Below, piece after piece: positions 25,753 to 32,415 of a stretch of DNA of 32,415 nucleotides. The notes under the pieces were generated by a model. It ran no database searches, was not told the DNA's origin, and worked only from the letters and a program-made list of their open reading frames with translations. The stretch covers positions 39,404-71,818 of the forward strand of contig NZ_MUFP01000003.1 in the NCBI RefSeq assembly GCF_001996165.1, in the 5' to 3' direction. Made by a program: the position numbers and the translations under genes. The stretch comes from Salinivibrio proteolyticus. Its GTDB lineage: Bacteria; Pseudomonadota; Gammaproteobacteria; Enterobacterales; Vibrionaceae. The stretch's first letter is position 1, and every line of letters starts with the position of its first letter.

Positions 25753-26226
25753 ATGAATATATCGCCAGCAAGCGTCAGTATCCCAACTGTCGCGCCATCG
25801 GTGAACCCGCCAACTGAGCAAGTTGCGCGGGAAAATCGCGTGCGCGAAAAAATTGTTCCGACCAAACAGCCACCCGCGTTGGATCATGAAAAACCCGCGA
25901 CGGAGCAAGACAAGCAACTGCGTAATCCCTCTTGGGATCCGTCACAGCATCCCAATTATTCTTTCGACTATACCCCCGAGTCCTTTCAAGACGCAGACTA
26001 CAACGGCGCCAATGTTGCTAACCGCATTGATGCTATCACTCGTAGCGAGCCCGGAGACGAGGCGCGACCAGAAAACGGCTATCCGTTGGGGCTAAAAATG
26101 CCCGAAGAGGTGTTGGAGAAAATTGAGCAACTGCAAAGATTTGAACGCACTCGTGCGGTGGTCGCGATGCGCTACCAGCAAGCGACCGTGGCGAATATGC
26201 CTTCAGAAGTGTTGATTGTGATTTAA
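25753..26226 (+). CDS. Uncharacterised conserved small protein, second gene of the FliA-driven pair
   Basis: 157 residues. Proteins like this are found beside bioH in vibrios, sometimes with misleading names such as Lon protease; no protease motif is visible. Residues 1-60 are proline-, threonine- and charge-rich and probably disordered (MNISPASVSIPTVAPSVNPPTE). The middle has aromatic-acidic repeats (SWDPSQHPNYSFDYTPESF), and the C-terminal third is helical (MPEEVLEKIEQLQRFERTRAVVAMRYQ) with a hydrophobic end, PSEVLIVI. GGGAGG (25739-25744) precedes the ATG at 8-bp spacing. No promoter of its own was found, and it ends before a strong terminator, so it closes the two-gene unit. Confidence 0.75.
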   Translation: MNISPASVSIPTVAPSVNPPTEQVARENRVREKIVPTKQPPALDHEKPATEQDKQLRNPSWDPSQHPNYSFDYTPESFQDADYNGANVANRIDAITRSEPGDEARPENGYPLGLKMPEEVLEKIEQLQRFERTRAVVAMRYQQATVANMPSEVLIVI

Positions 26227-26253
26227 GCTCTGTCCATTGAGCCGATTGACGTT

Positions 26254-26285
26254 AAAGCCCCGCCAAGACGAGCGGGGCTTTTTTG
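26254..26285 (+). terminator. Rho-independent terminator after the small-ORF pair
   Basis: AAAGCCCCGC (26254-26263), loop CAAGACGA, GCGGGGCTTT (26272-26281) and more T. It may also serve the convergent tex transcript, though with only a short T run on that side. Confidence 0.93.
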
Positions 26286-26290
26286 CGTCG

Positions 26291-28606
26291 TTAAGAGCGC
26301 TTGGCGCGGGCAAAGGCATCAGCCATGCTTCCGCCGATAGGTGCGGCGGGTTGACGAGGCGCCTTGCGTGATGGGCGATACTGTCCCGCTTTGTGGTTAT
26401 CGCCTTGTCCTTGGGACGCACTGTCGCCTGAAGGGGTATCGTCCAAACGCATGGATAAGCCAATCCGTTTGCGCGGAACATCCACCTCCATCACTTTGAC
26501 CTTAACCACATCTCCGGCTTTGACCACCTCGCGAGGGTCACTGACAAAGCGATTCGATAGGGCGGAGATGTGCACCAAACCGTCTTGGTGAACCCCAACA
26601 TCGACAAAGGCGCCAAAGTGCGTCACGTTGGTCACTACACCTTCCAGTTGCATACCGGGCTTCAGATCGCTGACTTGATTGATGCCTTCCGCAAAGGTGG
26701 CGGTCTTAAACTCAGGACGCGGATCGCGGCCGGGTTTTGCCAGCTCGTTAAGCACGTCGGTGACCGTGATTGCCCCAAAGCTGTCATCCGCAAACTCTTT
26801 CGCGTTCAGGCCTTGCAAGAAACGGCTGTTACCGACCAGCGCCTCGACGGCTTTGCCGGTTTTCTCCGCAATGCGTTTGACCAAAGAATAGGTTTCTGGG
26901 TGAACGCCAGAGCGATCCAGCGGGTTGGCACCATCCATTACCCGTAAAAAGCCCGCACATTGTTCGAATGCTTTAGGGCCAAGACGCGGCACTTTCAGCA
27001 GGGTTTTACGATCGCCAAAGCGGCCATTTTCATCACGAAAAGCGACAATATTTTGCGCCATGGTTTGGCTTAAGCCAGCGACACGAGTCAGGAGTGGCGC
27101 CGATGCACTGTTCAGATCCACCCCGACCGCGTTCACACAGTCTTCGACCACAGCATCGAGTTTTTTGGCAAGCTGACTTTGAGAGACATCGTGTTGATAT
27201 TGGCCTACGCCAATTGATTTCGGGTCAATTTTAACCAGTTCGGCCAGTGGATCTTGCAAGCGGCGGGCGATAGAAACGGCACCACGCAGCGAGACATCAA
27301 GGTCTGGAAACTCATTGGCGGCTAATTCCGATGCCGAATACACAGAGGCACCTGCCTCACTGACCATGACGGTCTGAATGGCTAAACCAGCCTGACTTAG
27401 CATGGTTTTGGCAAACGCTTCAGTCTCGCGGGAGGCGGTGCCGTTGCCGATCGCGATGAGGTTGACCTGATGACGTTTAATTAAATTGAGCACCGTCTTG
27501 CTCGCGCCATCTACGTCGTGACGTGGGGCGGTAGGATAAATGGTGGCAGTATCGAGCAATTTCCCCGTACCGTCCACTACGGCCACTTTACAGCCAGTAC
27601 GCAAACCCGGATCGATGCCGAGCGTACAGCGTGGTCCCGCGGGAGCGGCCATCAGAACGTCTTTTAGGTTGGCGGCAAAGACATCAATGGCGTCGCTTTC
27701 GGCCCGCTCTTTCAAACTGGCCATAAGCTCAGTCTCAAGGTGCATGAGTATTTTGACTCGCCACGCGAACGCGATAACTTGCTTACGCCAACGATCGGCG
27801 GGCGCACTGCCCAAGGATAAGCCGTAATGCTCGGCAATCATGGTTTCGCAGATACTGCCTTTACTGTCTGCTTCTTGGTCTGGGTCAGCGACTAAGGCCA
27901 GTTGTAAGACGCCTTCGTTACGGCCACGGAGCATGGCTAAGGCACGGTGAGAAGGCACTTTAGCGATCGGCTCTTGATGATCGAAGTAGTCTTTAAATTT
28001 CGCCCCAGCCTCTTCTTGGCCTGTGACAACACTTGCGCGTAACACCGCGTATTGGTTGAGATATTGACGAATTTTATCGAGCAAGGCGGCATCTTCAGCG
28101 AGGCGCTCCATCATGATGGCGCGGGCGCCGTCGAGTGCTGCCTTGGTGTCGGCGATGCTCAGCTCGGGATTGAGATAGGATTGGGCGAGTGTGTCAGGGT
28201 CTTGCGACGCGTCTTGCCATAAGGCCTCGGCCAAGGGTTCTAGGCCTGCTTCAATGGCAATCTGTCCTTTGGTACGACGCTTGGGTTTATAGGGCAGATA
28301 GAGATCTTCCAAGCGGTTCTTGCTGTCTGCCGCCAAAATGTCGCGACGCAAGCTATCGGTCAGTTTACCTTGCTCATCAATCGATTTTAGGATGGTATCA
28401 CGCCGAGCCTCCATTTCGCGCAAGTACACTAAGCGTGTTTCCAGCGTGCGCAGTTGGCTGTCATCCAGCCCTTGGGTGGCTTCTTTTCGATAGCGAGCAA
28501 TAAAGGGGACGGTATTTCCGTCATCGAGCAGCGCAACGGCGGTTGCGACCTGGTTGGGTGAGACATTGAGCTCTTTAGCCAGGGTTTGAGTCAGTTGACT
28601 GTGCAT
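26291..28606 (-). CDS. tex: Tex/YhgF family RNA-binding transcription accessory protein
   Basis: Cytoplasmic nucleic-acid-binding protein related to eukaryotic Spt6. 771 residues from ATG at 28606 (MHSQLTQTL), preceded by AAAGGAT. Domains in order: N-terminal helical region with [20 protein letters not shown], a YqgF-like RNase H fold ([22 protein letters not shown], near 330-350), helix-hairpin-helix segments ([19 protein letters not shown] and [22 protein letters not shown]), and a C-terminal S1 domain ([30 protein letters not shown]) ending in a basic, glutamine-rich tail. It lies downstream of greB, another transcription factor. Confidence 0.96.
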   Translation of the reverse strand: MHSQLTQTLAKELNVSPNQVATAVALLDDGNTVPFIARYRKEATQGLDDSQLRTLETRLVYLREMEARRDTILKSIDEQGKLTDSLRRDILAADSKNRLEDLYLPYKPKRRTKGQIAIEAGLEPLAEALWQDASQDPDTLAQSYLNPELSIADTKAALDGARAIMMERLAEDAALLDKIRQYLNQYAVLRASVVTGQEEAGAKFKDYFDHQEPIAKVPSHRALAMLRGRNEGVLQLALVADPDQEADSKGSICETMIAEHYGLSLGSAPADRWRKQVIAFAWRVKILMHLETELMASLKERAESDAIDVFAANLKDVLMAAPAGPRCTLGIDPGLRTGCKVAVVDGTGKLLDTATIYPTAPRHDVDGASKTVLNLIKRHQVNLIAIGNGTASRETEAFAKTMLSQAGLAIQTVMVSEAGASVYSASELAANEFPDLDVSLRGAVSIARRLQDPLAELVKIDPKSIGVGQYQHDVSQSQLAKKLDAVVEDCVNAVGVDLNSASAPLLTRVAGLSQTMAQNIVAFRDENGRFGDRKTLLKVPRLGPKAFEQCAGFLRVMDGANPLDRSGVHPETYSLVKRIAEKTGKAVEALVGNSRFLQGLNAKEFADDSFGAITVTDVLNELAKPGRDPRPEFKTATFAEGINQVSDLKPGMQLEGVVTNVTHFGAFVDVGVHQDGLVHISALSNRFVSDPREVVKAGDVVKVKVMEVDVPRKRIGLSMRLDDTPSGDSASQGQGDNHKAGQYRPSRKAPRQPAAPIGGSMADAFARAKRS

Positions 28607-28630
28607 GCATATCCTTTTGTAAACAAGCAC

Positions 28631-28650
28631 GGCAGTACCGCAGTACTGCC
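28631..28650 (-). repeat. Strong hairpin between greB and tex
   Basis: GGCAGTAC (28631-28638), loop CGCA, GTACTGCC (28643-28650): a perfect 8-bp GC-rich stem. On the transcribed (minus) strand it is followed by GTGCTTGTTT, a poor T tract, so it is at most a weak terminator or attenuator and may instead be an RNA-processing or stability element. Confidence 0.6.
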
Positions 28651-28681
28651 ATTGAATCTGTTTCTTTGACCCTTGTGGTCG

Positions 28682-29176
28682 TTAAGGTTCCCGTGAGTCG
28701 GTCTCTGTTGGGTAAGTGATTGCATTGACGAACCAATGCTTCTCGCCTTCAGGGGTTCGGACCACCACCTCATCATCGACCGCTTTTTTGAGCAGGGCGC
28801 GCGCCATGGGCGCATCAATGGAGATGTAGTCTTTGCGATCGTAAATCTCATCAGGGCCAACAATCCGAAAGCGTTTGATATCGCCCGCCTCGTTTTCAAT
28901 TTCTACCCAAGCGCCAAAAAAGACCCGCCCTTCTTGTTGGGGCGAGTAGTCGACAATGGTGAGTTCATTCAGCCGCTTGCGCAGATAACGGACGCGGCGG
29001 TCAATTTGCCGCAGCAAGCGCTTGTTGTAGGTGTAGTCGGCATTCTCTGAGCGGTCGCCTAAACTTGCCGCCCAACTGACAATTTTGGTGATCTCTGGGC
29101 GTTTTTCATGCCACAGGTGGTCATGTTCCGCTTTGAGTGCGTTAAACCCTTCACGGGTGACCAGTTTGGTTTTCAC
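28682..29176 (-). CDS. greB: Transcription elongation factor GreB
   Basis: Stimulates cleavage of back-tracked RNA by RNA polymerase. 164 residues from GTG at 29176 (MKTKLVTREGF), preceded by AAGGAG at seven bases. The tip of the coiled coil holds the acidic D41 and E44 in SLGDRSENADY, and the longer basic segment RRVRYLRKRL favours GreB over GreA. The C-terminal FKBP-like domain (GAWVEIENEAG...IVGPDEIYDRKDYISIDAPMARALL) is complete. It diverges from ompR across 228 bp, the usual gammaproteobacterial greB/ompR layout. Confidence 0.95.
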   Translation of the reverse strand: MKTKLVTREGFNALKAEHDHLWHEKRPEITKIVSWAASLGDRSENADYTYNKRLLRQIDRRVRYLRKRLNELTIVDYSPQQEGRVFFGAWVEIENEAGDIKRFRIVGPDEIYDRKDYISIDAPMARALLKKAVDDEVVVRTPEGEKHWFVNAITYPTETDSREP

Positions 29177-29404
29177 GCAGCGTCTCCTTAACCCTCGCGA
29201 AGCCTCAATAAGTGGTGCAATCTCAACGAGCAAATTACAAGAACCGAGCAAGCTTGTCGAGGCAACACTCGGTAACAATTTCTTCGTTGTTTCGTGGCGG
29301 AACCATCAGTGTCAATCCGCGCAAATGTGGCAAAATCCGGTATGATTACAGCAATGACTGCTTGATTTGTCGGCAGATAACCGCATTGAGTATGAGGGTT
29401 AACC

Positions 29405-30121
29405 ATGCAAGAAAACTATAAAATCCTAGTGGTGGATGATGATATGCGTCTGCGTTCGCTACTGGAGCGTTACCTAACTGAGCAGGGCTTCCAAGTGCGC
29501 AGTGTGGCCAATGCCGAACAGATGGATCGCTTGCTCGCGCGGGAAGCCTTTCACCTGATGGTCTTGGATCTGATGCTGCCGGGTGAAGATGGCTTATCTA
29601 TCTGCCGCCGTTTGCGTCAGGCGAACAACCAATTACCGATTTTAATGCTCACCGCAAAGGGTGATGAAATTGACCGCATTGTCGGATTAGAAGTGGGTGC
29701 GGACGATTACTTGCCCAAGCCATTTAATCCACGGGAGCTATTGGCGCGCCTCCGTGCTGTCTTGCGCCGCCAAACCATTGAAGCGCCGGGCGCACCGAGT
29801 GCAGACACCAAGGTGGTCGAATTTGGCGAGTTTCGCCTAAACCTCGGTACACGGGAAATGTTCCGCAACGACGACCCGATGACGTTAACCTCGGGCGAAT
29901 TTGCAGTCCTCAAAGCGCTGGTAACCAATGCGCGCGAGCCGTTATCACGCGACAAGTTGATGAATATGGCGCGCGGACGTGAGTACTCCGCGATGGAACG
30001 CTCCATTGACGTGCAAATCTCGCGATTGCGCCGCATGATTGAAGAAGATCCGAGCAAGCCACGTTATATCCAAACGGTGTGGGGGCTGGGCTACGTGTTT
30101 GTCCCTGACGGCGAGGTCTAA
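29405..30121 (+). CDS. ompR: Osmoregulatory response regulator OmpR
   Basis: DNA-binding response regulator controlling porin and osmotic genes. 238 residues. Receiver domain: acidic D11-D13, phospho-acceptor D55 (VLDLMLPGEDG), K105 (PKPFNP). The winged-helix output domain (130-236) includes TSGEFAVLKALVTNAREPLSRDKL and ERSIDVQISRLRRMIEEDPSKPRYIQTVWGLGYVF. A possible -10 hexamer TATGAT is at 29341-29346, but no good -35 was seen. Three bases separate it from envZ, so they form one operon. Confidence 0.98.
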   Translation: MQENYKILVVDDDMRLRSLLERYLTEQGFQVRSVANAEQMDRLLAREAFHLMVLDLMLPGEDGLSICRRLRQANNQLPILMLTAKGDEIDRIVGLEVGADDYLPKPFNPRELLARLRAVLRRQTIEAPGAPSADTKVVEFGEFRLNLGTREMFRNDDPMTLTSGEFAVLKALVTNAREPLSRDKLMNMARGREYSAMERSIDVQISRLRRMIEEDPSKPRYIQTVWGLGYVFVPDGEV

Positions 30122-30124
30122 GCG

Positions 30125-31459
30125 ATGCGGATGTCGCCGCGCACCAACTTTGCCCGCACGCTTTTGATTTTGGCTGGCCTATTGATTGCCAGCCAAGTTT
30201 TTTCTTATCTCACCATCGTCAATTATGCCCTGCTCCCCAGCTTGCAGCAGTTTAATAAGATCTTGGCTTTTGAAGTGCGCTTGATGCTGGAAGAGGATTG
30301 GACGCTGAAAGACGGGGAAGTGCTGCACTTGGGTGAGCCTGTGCGGCGGCAACTGCTGGAACAAATTGGGGTGACCTTACATGCTCCTAACAGTGACGCC
30401 GCAGGTGCTTACCAAGACGCGATGCAGATAGATTATCTCAGTGCGCGGATGAGCGAAGAGCTGGGAACGCCGACCGAAGTGCGCCTTGTCAGTGGTGAAG
30501 ACAGCTATGTGCTGTGGTTAAAGTTTGACGCCATTGATGACTTTTTGATGCGTATTCCGCTTTCCGAACTGCATCAAGACGATTTTGCGCCCCTTTTCCA
30601 ATACAGCCTGATTATTGCGTTGCTGGTGATTGCAGGTGGTTGGCTGTTTATCAAGATGCAAAATCGCCCACTGGTGACCTTAGAGCGTGCTGCGTTAGAT
30701 GTGGCTGAAGGCCGGTTTCCTGAGCCAGTCGCCCCAAAAGGCGCCTCTGAAATTCAAGCGGTAACAGTGGCGTTTAATAAAATGTCTGCAGGCATACGTA
30801 AACTCGAAGAAGATCGCGCCTTGCTGATGGCAGGGGTGAGCCATGATTTGCGTACGCCGCTGACGCGCATTCGCTTGGCGACCGAAATGATGTCGCCGGA
30901 CGATGAATACCTTGCCGATAGCATCACTAAAGATACCGAAGAGTGCAACGAGATCATCAATCAGTTTATGGATTATCTGCGCTCGGTGCAGCAGCAAGAC
31001 CCTGATCCGGTGGATTTAGCGAGCATTTGTCGTGATGTAGCGAATAGCCAACAGCTGGTGGGTATCGAGATGGATACCGAGTTGCTGCCTTTGTATGGCG
31101 AGTTGTATGCCAACTCAGTGGCGCTTAAGCGAGCCGTGACTAACTTGGTGGTTAATGCGGTCCGCTATGGCAACGGTTGGGTACGTATTCGTTGTGGCAG
31201 TACCGCCGATCATACCCATCAATGGGTCGAAGTTGAGGACAATGGGCCGGGCATTGATGCGAGCCTCGAAGCGTCGCTTTTCCAGCCGTTCACGCGGGGG
31301 GATTCGGCTCGTGGTAGCGAGGGAACCGGACTGGGACTCGCCATTGTGAAACGGATTGTGGAACAACTGCGCGGCGATATTCGCTTGTCTTCCCGTACCG
31401 AAGGAGGGCTGAGGATCCAGATGACATTTCCGGTCAATCAAGGGCGAGCTAAAAGCTAG
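30125..31459 (+). CDS. envZ: Osmosensor histidine kinase EnvZ
   Basis: Inner-membrane sensor kinase/phosphatase partner of OmpR. 444 residues: helix 1 (about 12-35), periplasmic sensor (36-157), helix 2 (158-177), HAMP (178-230), and a dimerisation domain with phospho-accepting H240 in [20 protein letters not shown]. The ATP-binding domain has N box [13 protein letters not shown]1 box [10 protein letters not shown] box and G2 box [17 protein letters not shown] (seen as [10 protein letters not shown]). The start is ATG 30125 with weak Shine-Dalgarno, relying on coupling to ompR. No terminator follows before the GntR gene. Confidence 0.96.
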   Translation: MRMSPRTNFARTLLILAGLLIASQVFSYLTIVNYALLPSLQQFNKILAFEVRLMLEEDWTLKDGEVLHLGEPVRRQLLEQIGVTLHAPNSDAAGAYQDAMQIDYLSARMSEELGTPTEVRLVSGEDSYVLWLKFDAIDDFLMRIPLSELHQDDFAPLFQYSLIIALLVIAGGWLFIKMQNRPLVTLERAALDVAEGRFPEPVAPKGASEIQAVTVAFNKMSAGIRKLEEDRALLMAGVSHDLRTPLTRIRLATEMMSPDDEYLADSITKDTEECNEIINQFMDYLRSVQQQDPDPVDLASICRDVANSQQLVGIEMDTELLPLYGELYANSVALKRAVTNLVVNAVRYGNGWVRIRCGSTADHTHQWVEVEDNGPGIDASLEASLFQPFTRGDSARGSEGTGLGLAIVKRIVEQLRGDIRLSSRTEGGLRIQMTFPVNQGRAKS

Positions 31460-31485
31460 TGTGCGCGTTGCCACGTTTTCTTCAT

Positions 31486-31545
31486 GGCCTATTCGCGAAG
31501 GCGGATAGGCCGACCATACTGTCGTATAGAACTAATACACATACT
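31486..31545 (+). promoter_or_regulatory. Putative operator region of the GntR gene
   Basis: GGCCTAT (31486-31492) and its inverse ATAGGCC (31505-31511) form a 7-bp inverted repeat. A third GGCCTAT starts at 31548, overlapping the start codon. GTAT-N7-ATAC (31524-31538) is a second dyad. CATACT (31540-31545) could be a -10 element. Such dyads fit autorepression by a GntR/YtrA regulator; the assignment is tentative. Confidence 0.35.
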
Positions 31546-31552
31546 ATGGCCT

Positions 31553-31948
31553 ATGCGACTTTGTTTAGATAAAAACGATCCTACCCCGAAATTTCAGCAA
31601 TTGATTGAGCAAATCCAGCGTCAGATCGCCAGTGGTGCGCTGCGCTCTGGCGAGCGGTTGCCGTCGGTACGCGTGCTGGCGCGAGAGTTAAAGATGAATC
31701 CGATGACGGTCTCGCGCAGTTATCAGCAACTTGCCGAGCAAGGATGGTTAGAGCGAGTGCGAGGCGTTGGGATGAAAGTCAGCCAGCAAGCGCGTCCTGC
31801 TGAGCCTCATCAACGGTTGCAATATGTACAAGCGCCATTGGCACATTTTATTCAGGTGGCCAATCAAGCCGGATATAGCAAATCCGAGGCCATGGCGTTA
31901 GTCATGGCCCACTGGGAGAGCGATATCGGCGATCATGCGTTGGAATAA
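31553..31948 (+). CDS. Short GntR-family (YtrA-like) transcriptional regulator
   Basis: 131 residues from ATG 31553 (MRLCLDKNDPTPKFQQL), chosen because the family starts here; the frame is open 23 codons upstream with no ribosome-binding site. The N-terminal winged helix has IYQQ-like KFQQLIEQIQRQIASGALRSGERLPSVRVLARELKMNPMTVSRSYQQLAEQGWLERVRGVG. The effector part is only about 50 residues with no large ligand domain, which is typical of the YtrA subgroup. YtrA genes usually sit beside ABC transporter genes; none is here. No Shine-Dalgarno precedes the start. Its end overlaps the convergent recG by 16 bp. Confidence 0.85.
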   Translation: MRLCLDKNDPTPKFQQLIEQIQRQIASGALRSGERLPSVRVLARELKMNPMTVSRSYQQLAEQGWLERVRGVGMKVSQQARPAEPHQRLQYVQAPLAHFIQVANQAGYSKSEAMALVMAHWESDIGDHALE

Positions 31949-32415
31949 TGGGTTTTATGGCCAAGCCAACGTGCGATGATTGCGGCGGCGTGTTGCGGAT
32001 AGTGTTGATGCAGGTGGTGCGCTAACTTCTGTACCTCAGGGATCAGCGCTTGGTCACGCACCAGATCGGCAATTTTAAACTCGGCCAAGCCGGTTTGTCG
32101 GGTGCCGAGAAGCTCGCCGGGCCCACGAATATCGAGATCGCGCTGTGCGATCACAAAGCCATCATTGCTTTCGCGCAGGACGCCCAAGCGTTGACTGGCG
32201 GTTTTAGACAAAGGGGCATGATACAAGAGCACACAGTGACTGGCGACGGAGCCTCGACCGACACGGCCCCGTAGTTGGTGGAGCTGTGCCAACCCGAGCC
32301 GCTCGGGGTTTTCAATGATCATCAAACTGGCATTAGGGACATCGACGCCCACTTCAATCACGGTAGTCGCTACCAACAAATGCAGCTCCCCTTGCTTAAA
32401 GGCTTGCATGACTGC
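31933..32415 (-). CDS. recG: ATP-dependent DNA helicase RecG, C-terminal part (5' end outside window)
   Basis: Branch-migrating helicase acting on stalled forks and recombination intermediates. Only the last 160 residues are in the window. Helicase motifs V and VI are present (LLVATTVIEVGVDVPNA and QLHQLRGRVGRGSVASHC), as is the TRG-type segment (NDGFVIAQRDLDIRGPGELLGTRQTG) typical of RecG and Mfd. The protein ends in HYSNA as E. coli RecG ends in RYSNA. The tail overlaps the end of the convergent GntR gene by 16 bp. Confidence 0.96.
   Translation of the reverse strand, partial: AVMQAFKQGELHLLVATTVIEVGVDVPNASLMIIENPERLGLAQLHQLRGRVGRGSVASHCVLLYHAPLSKTASQRLGVLRESNDGFVIAQRDLDIRGPGELLGTRQTGLAEFKIADLVRDQALIPEVQKLAHHLHQHYPQHAAAIIARWLGHKTHYSNA

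Noticed and set aside
26570-26947. 125-codon plus-strand frame opposite tex
   Set aside because: Antisense to the S1 and helix-hairpin-helix coding region of tex; no initiation signal and no recognisable domain.
29213-29281. Inverted repeat CCGAG/CTCGG in the greB-ompR gap as an operator
   Set aside because: Only five to six bp per arm with a 19-bp loop; expected by chance in a 228-bp gap.
31546-31572. Eight-codon frame MAYATLFR before the GntR gene as a functional leader peptide
   Set aside because: No Shine-Dalgarno and no attenuator structure; kept only as a remark under the GntR finding.
1-32415. CRISPR arrays, tRNA/rRNA genes, insertion sequences, prophage or attachment sites
   Set aside because: No spaced direct repeats, no cloverleaf or rRNA motifs, no transposase or integrase reading frames, and the gene order is core chromosomal.

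Overview
The window is a 32.4-kb piece of a gammaproteobacterial chromosome, almost certainly a member of the Vibrionaceae. The evidence is close protein similarity to Escherichia/Vibrio orthologues (RpoH, GlpT, GlpR, PlsB, NfuA, OmpR, RecG), Vibrio-like gene neighbourhoods (lexA-plsB-ubiA-ubiC-FliL-like; ompR-greB-tex-small ORFs-bioH-comF-nfuA), and a caa3 cytochrome oxidase cluster beside lexA. Base composition looks near 50% G+C, which would fit Salinivibrio or a relative; the genus is a guess. There are no phage, insertion-sequence, CRISPR, tRNA or rRNA features, so this is core chromosome.

Layout. 1-3154: end of ftsY, then ftsE, ftsX (division and SRP) and rpoH (heat-shock sigma). 3155-3470: a gene-free stretch with a rho-independent terminator followed by a cluster of GATC sites and DnaA-box-like sequences. 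3471-7121: glycerol-3-phosphate genes glpE, glpG, glpT, glpR, with tandem GlpR-operator-like sites before glpT. 7136-11641: a FliL-like secreted protein, ubiC-ubiA (ubiquinone), and plsB (phospholipid synthesis). 11801-13388: lexA with two SOS boxes, then a cysteine-rich methyltransferase behind a Fur-box-like inverted repeat. 13590-21145: a complete caa3-type cytochrome c oxidase operon with assembly factors (coxB, coxA, ctaG, coxC, DUF2909, surf1, Sco-like, ctaA, ctaB). 21150-22958: a small lipoprotein and the MATE exporter dinF. 23017-25252: nfuA behind an IscR-type site, comF, bioH. 25274-26226: two unrecognised small proteins behind a near-consensus sigma-28 (FliA) promoter. 26291-32415: tex, greB, ompR-envZ, a short GntR regulator and the end of recG.

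Themes. The oxidase block needs heme A (ctaA, ctaB), CuB (ctaG), CuA (Sco-like candidate) and Surf1, all of which are encoded in one run. UbiC and UbiA start the quinone pathway of the respiratory chain, and NfuA supplies Fe-S clusters. Regulation visible in the DNA: LexA autoregulation, GlpR on glpT, IscR on nfuA, an iron-responsive-looking operator on the methyltransferase, and FliA on the two small ORFs.

The most novel item is the FliA promoter (25274-25300) driving two uncharacterised, low-complexity small proteins. It suggests an undescribed late-flagellar-regulon component outside the flagellar gene clusters. Second are the GATC/DnaA-box cluster before glpE and the Fur-like operator before the cysteine-rich methyltransferase.
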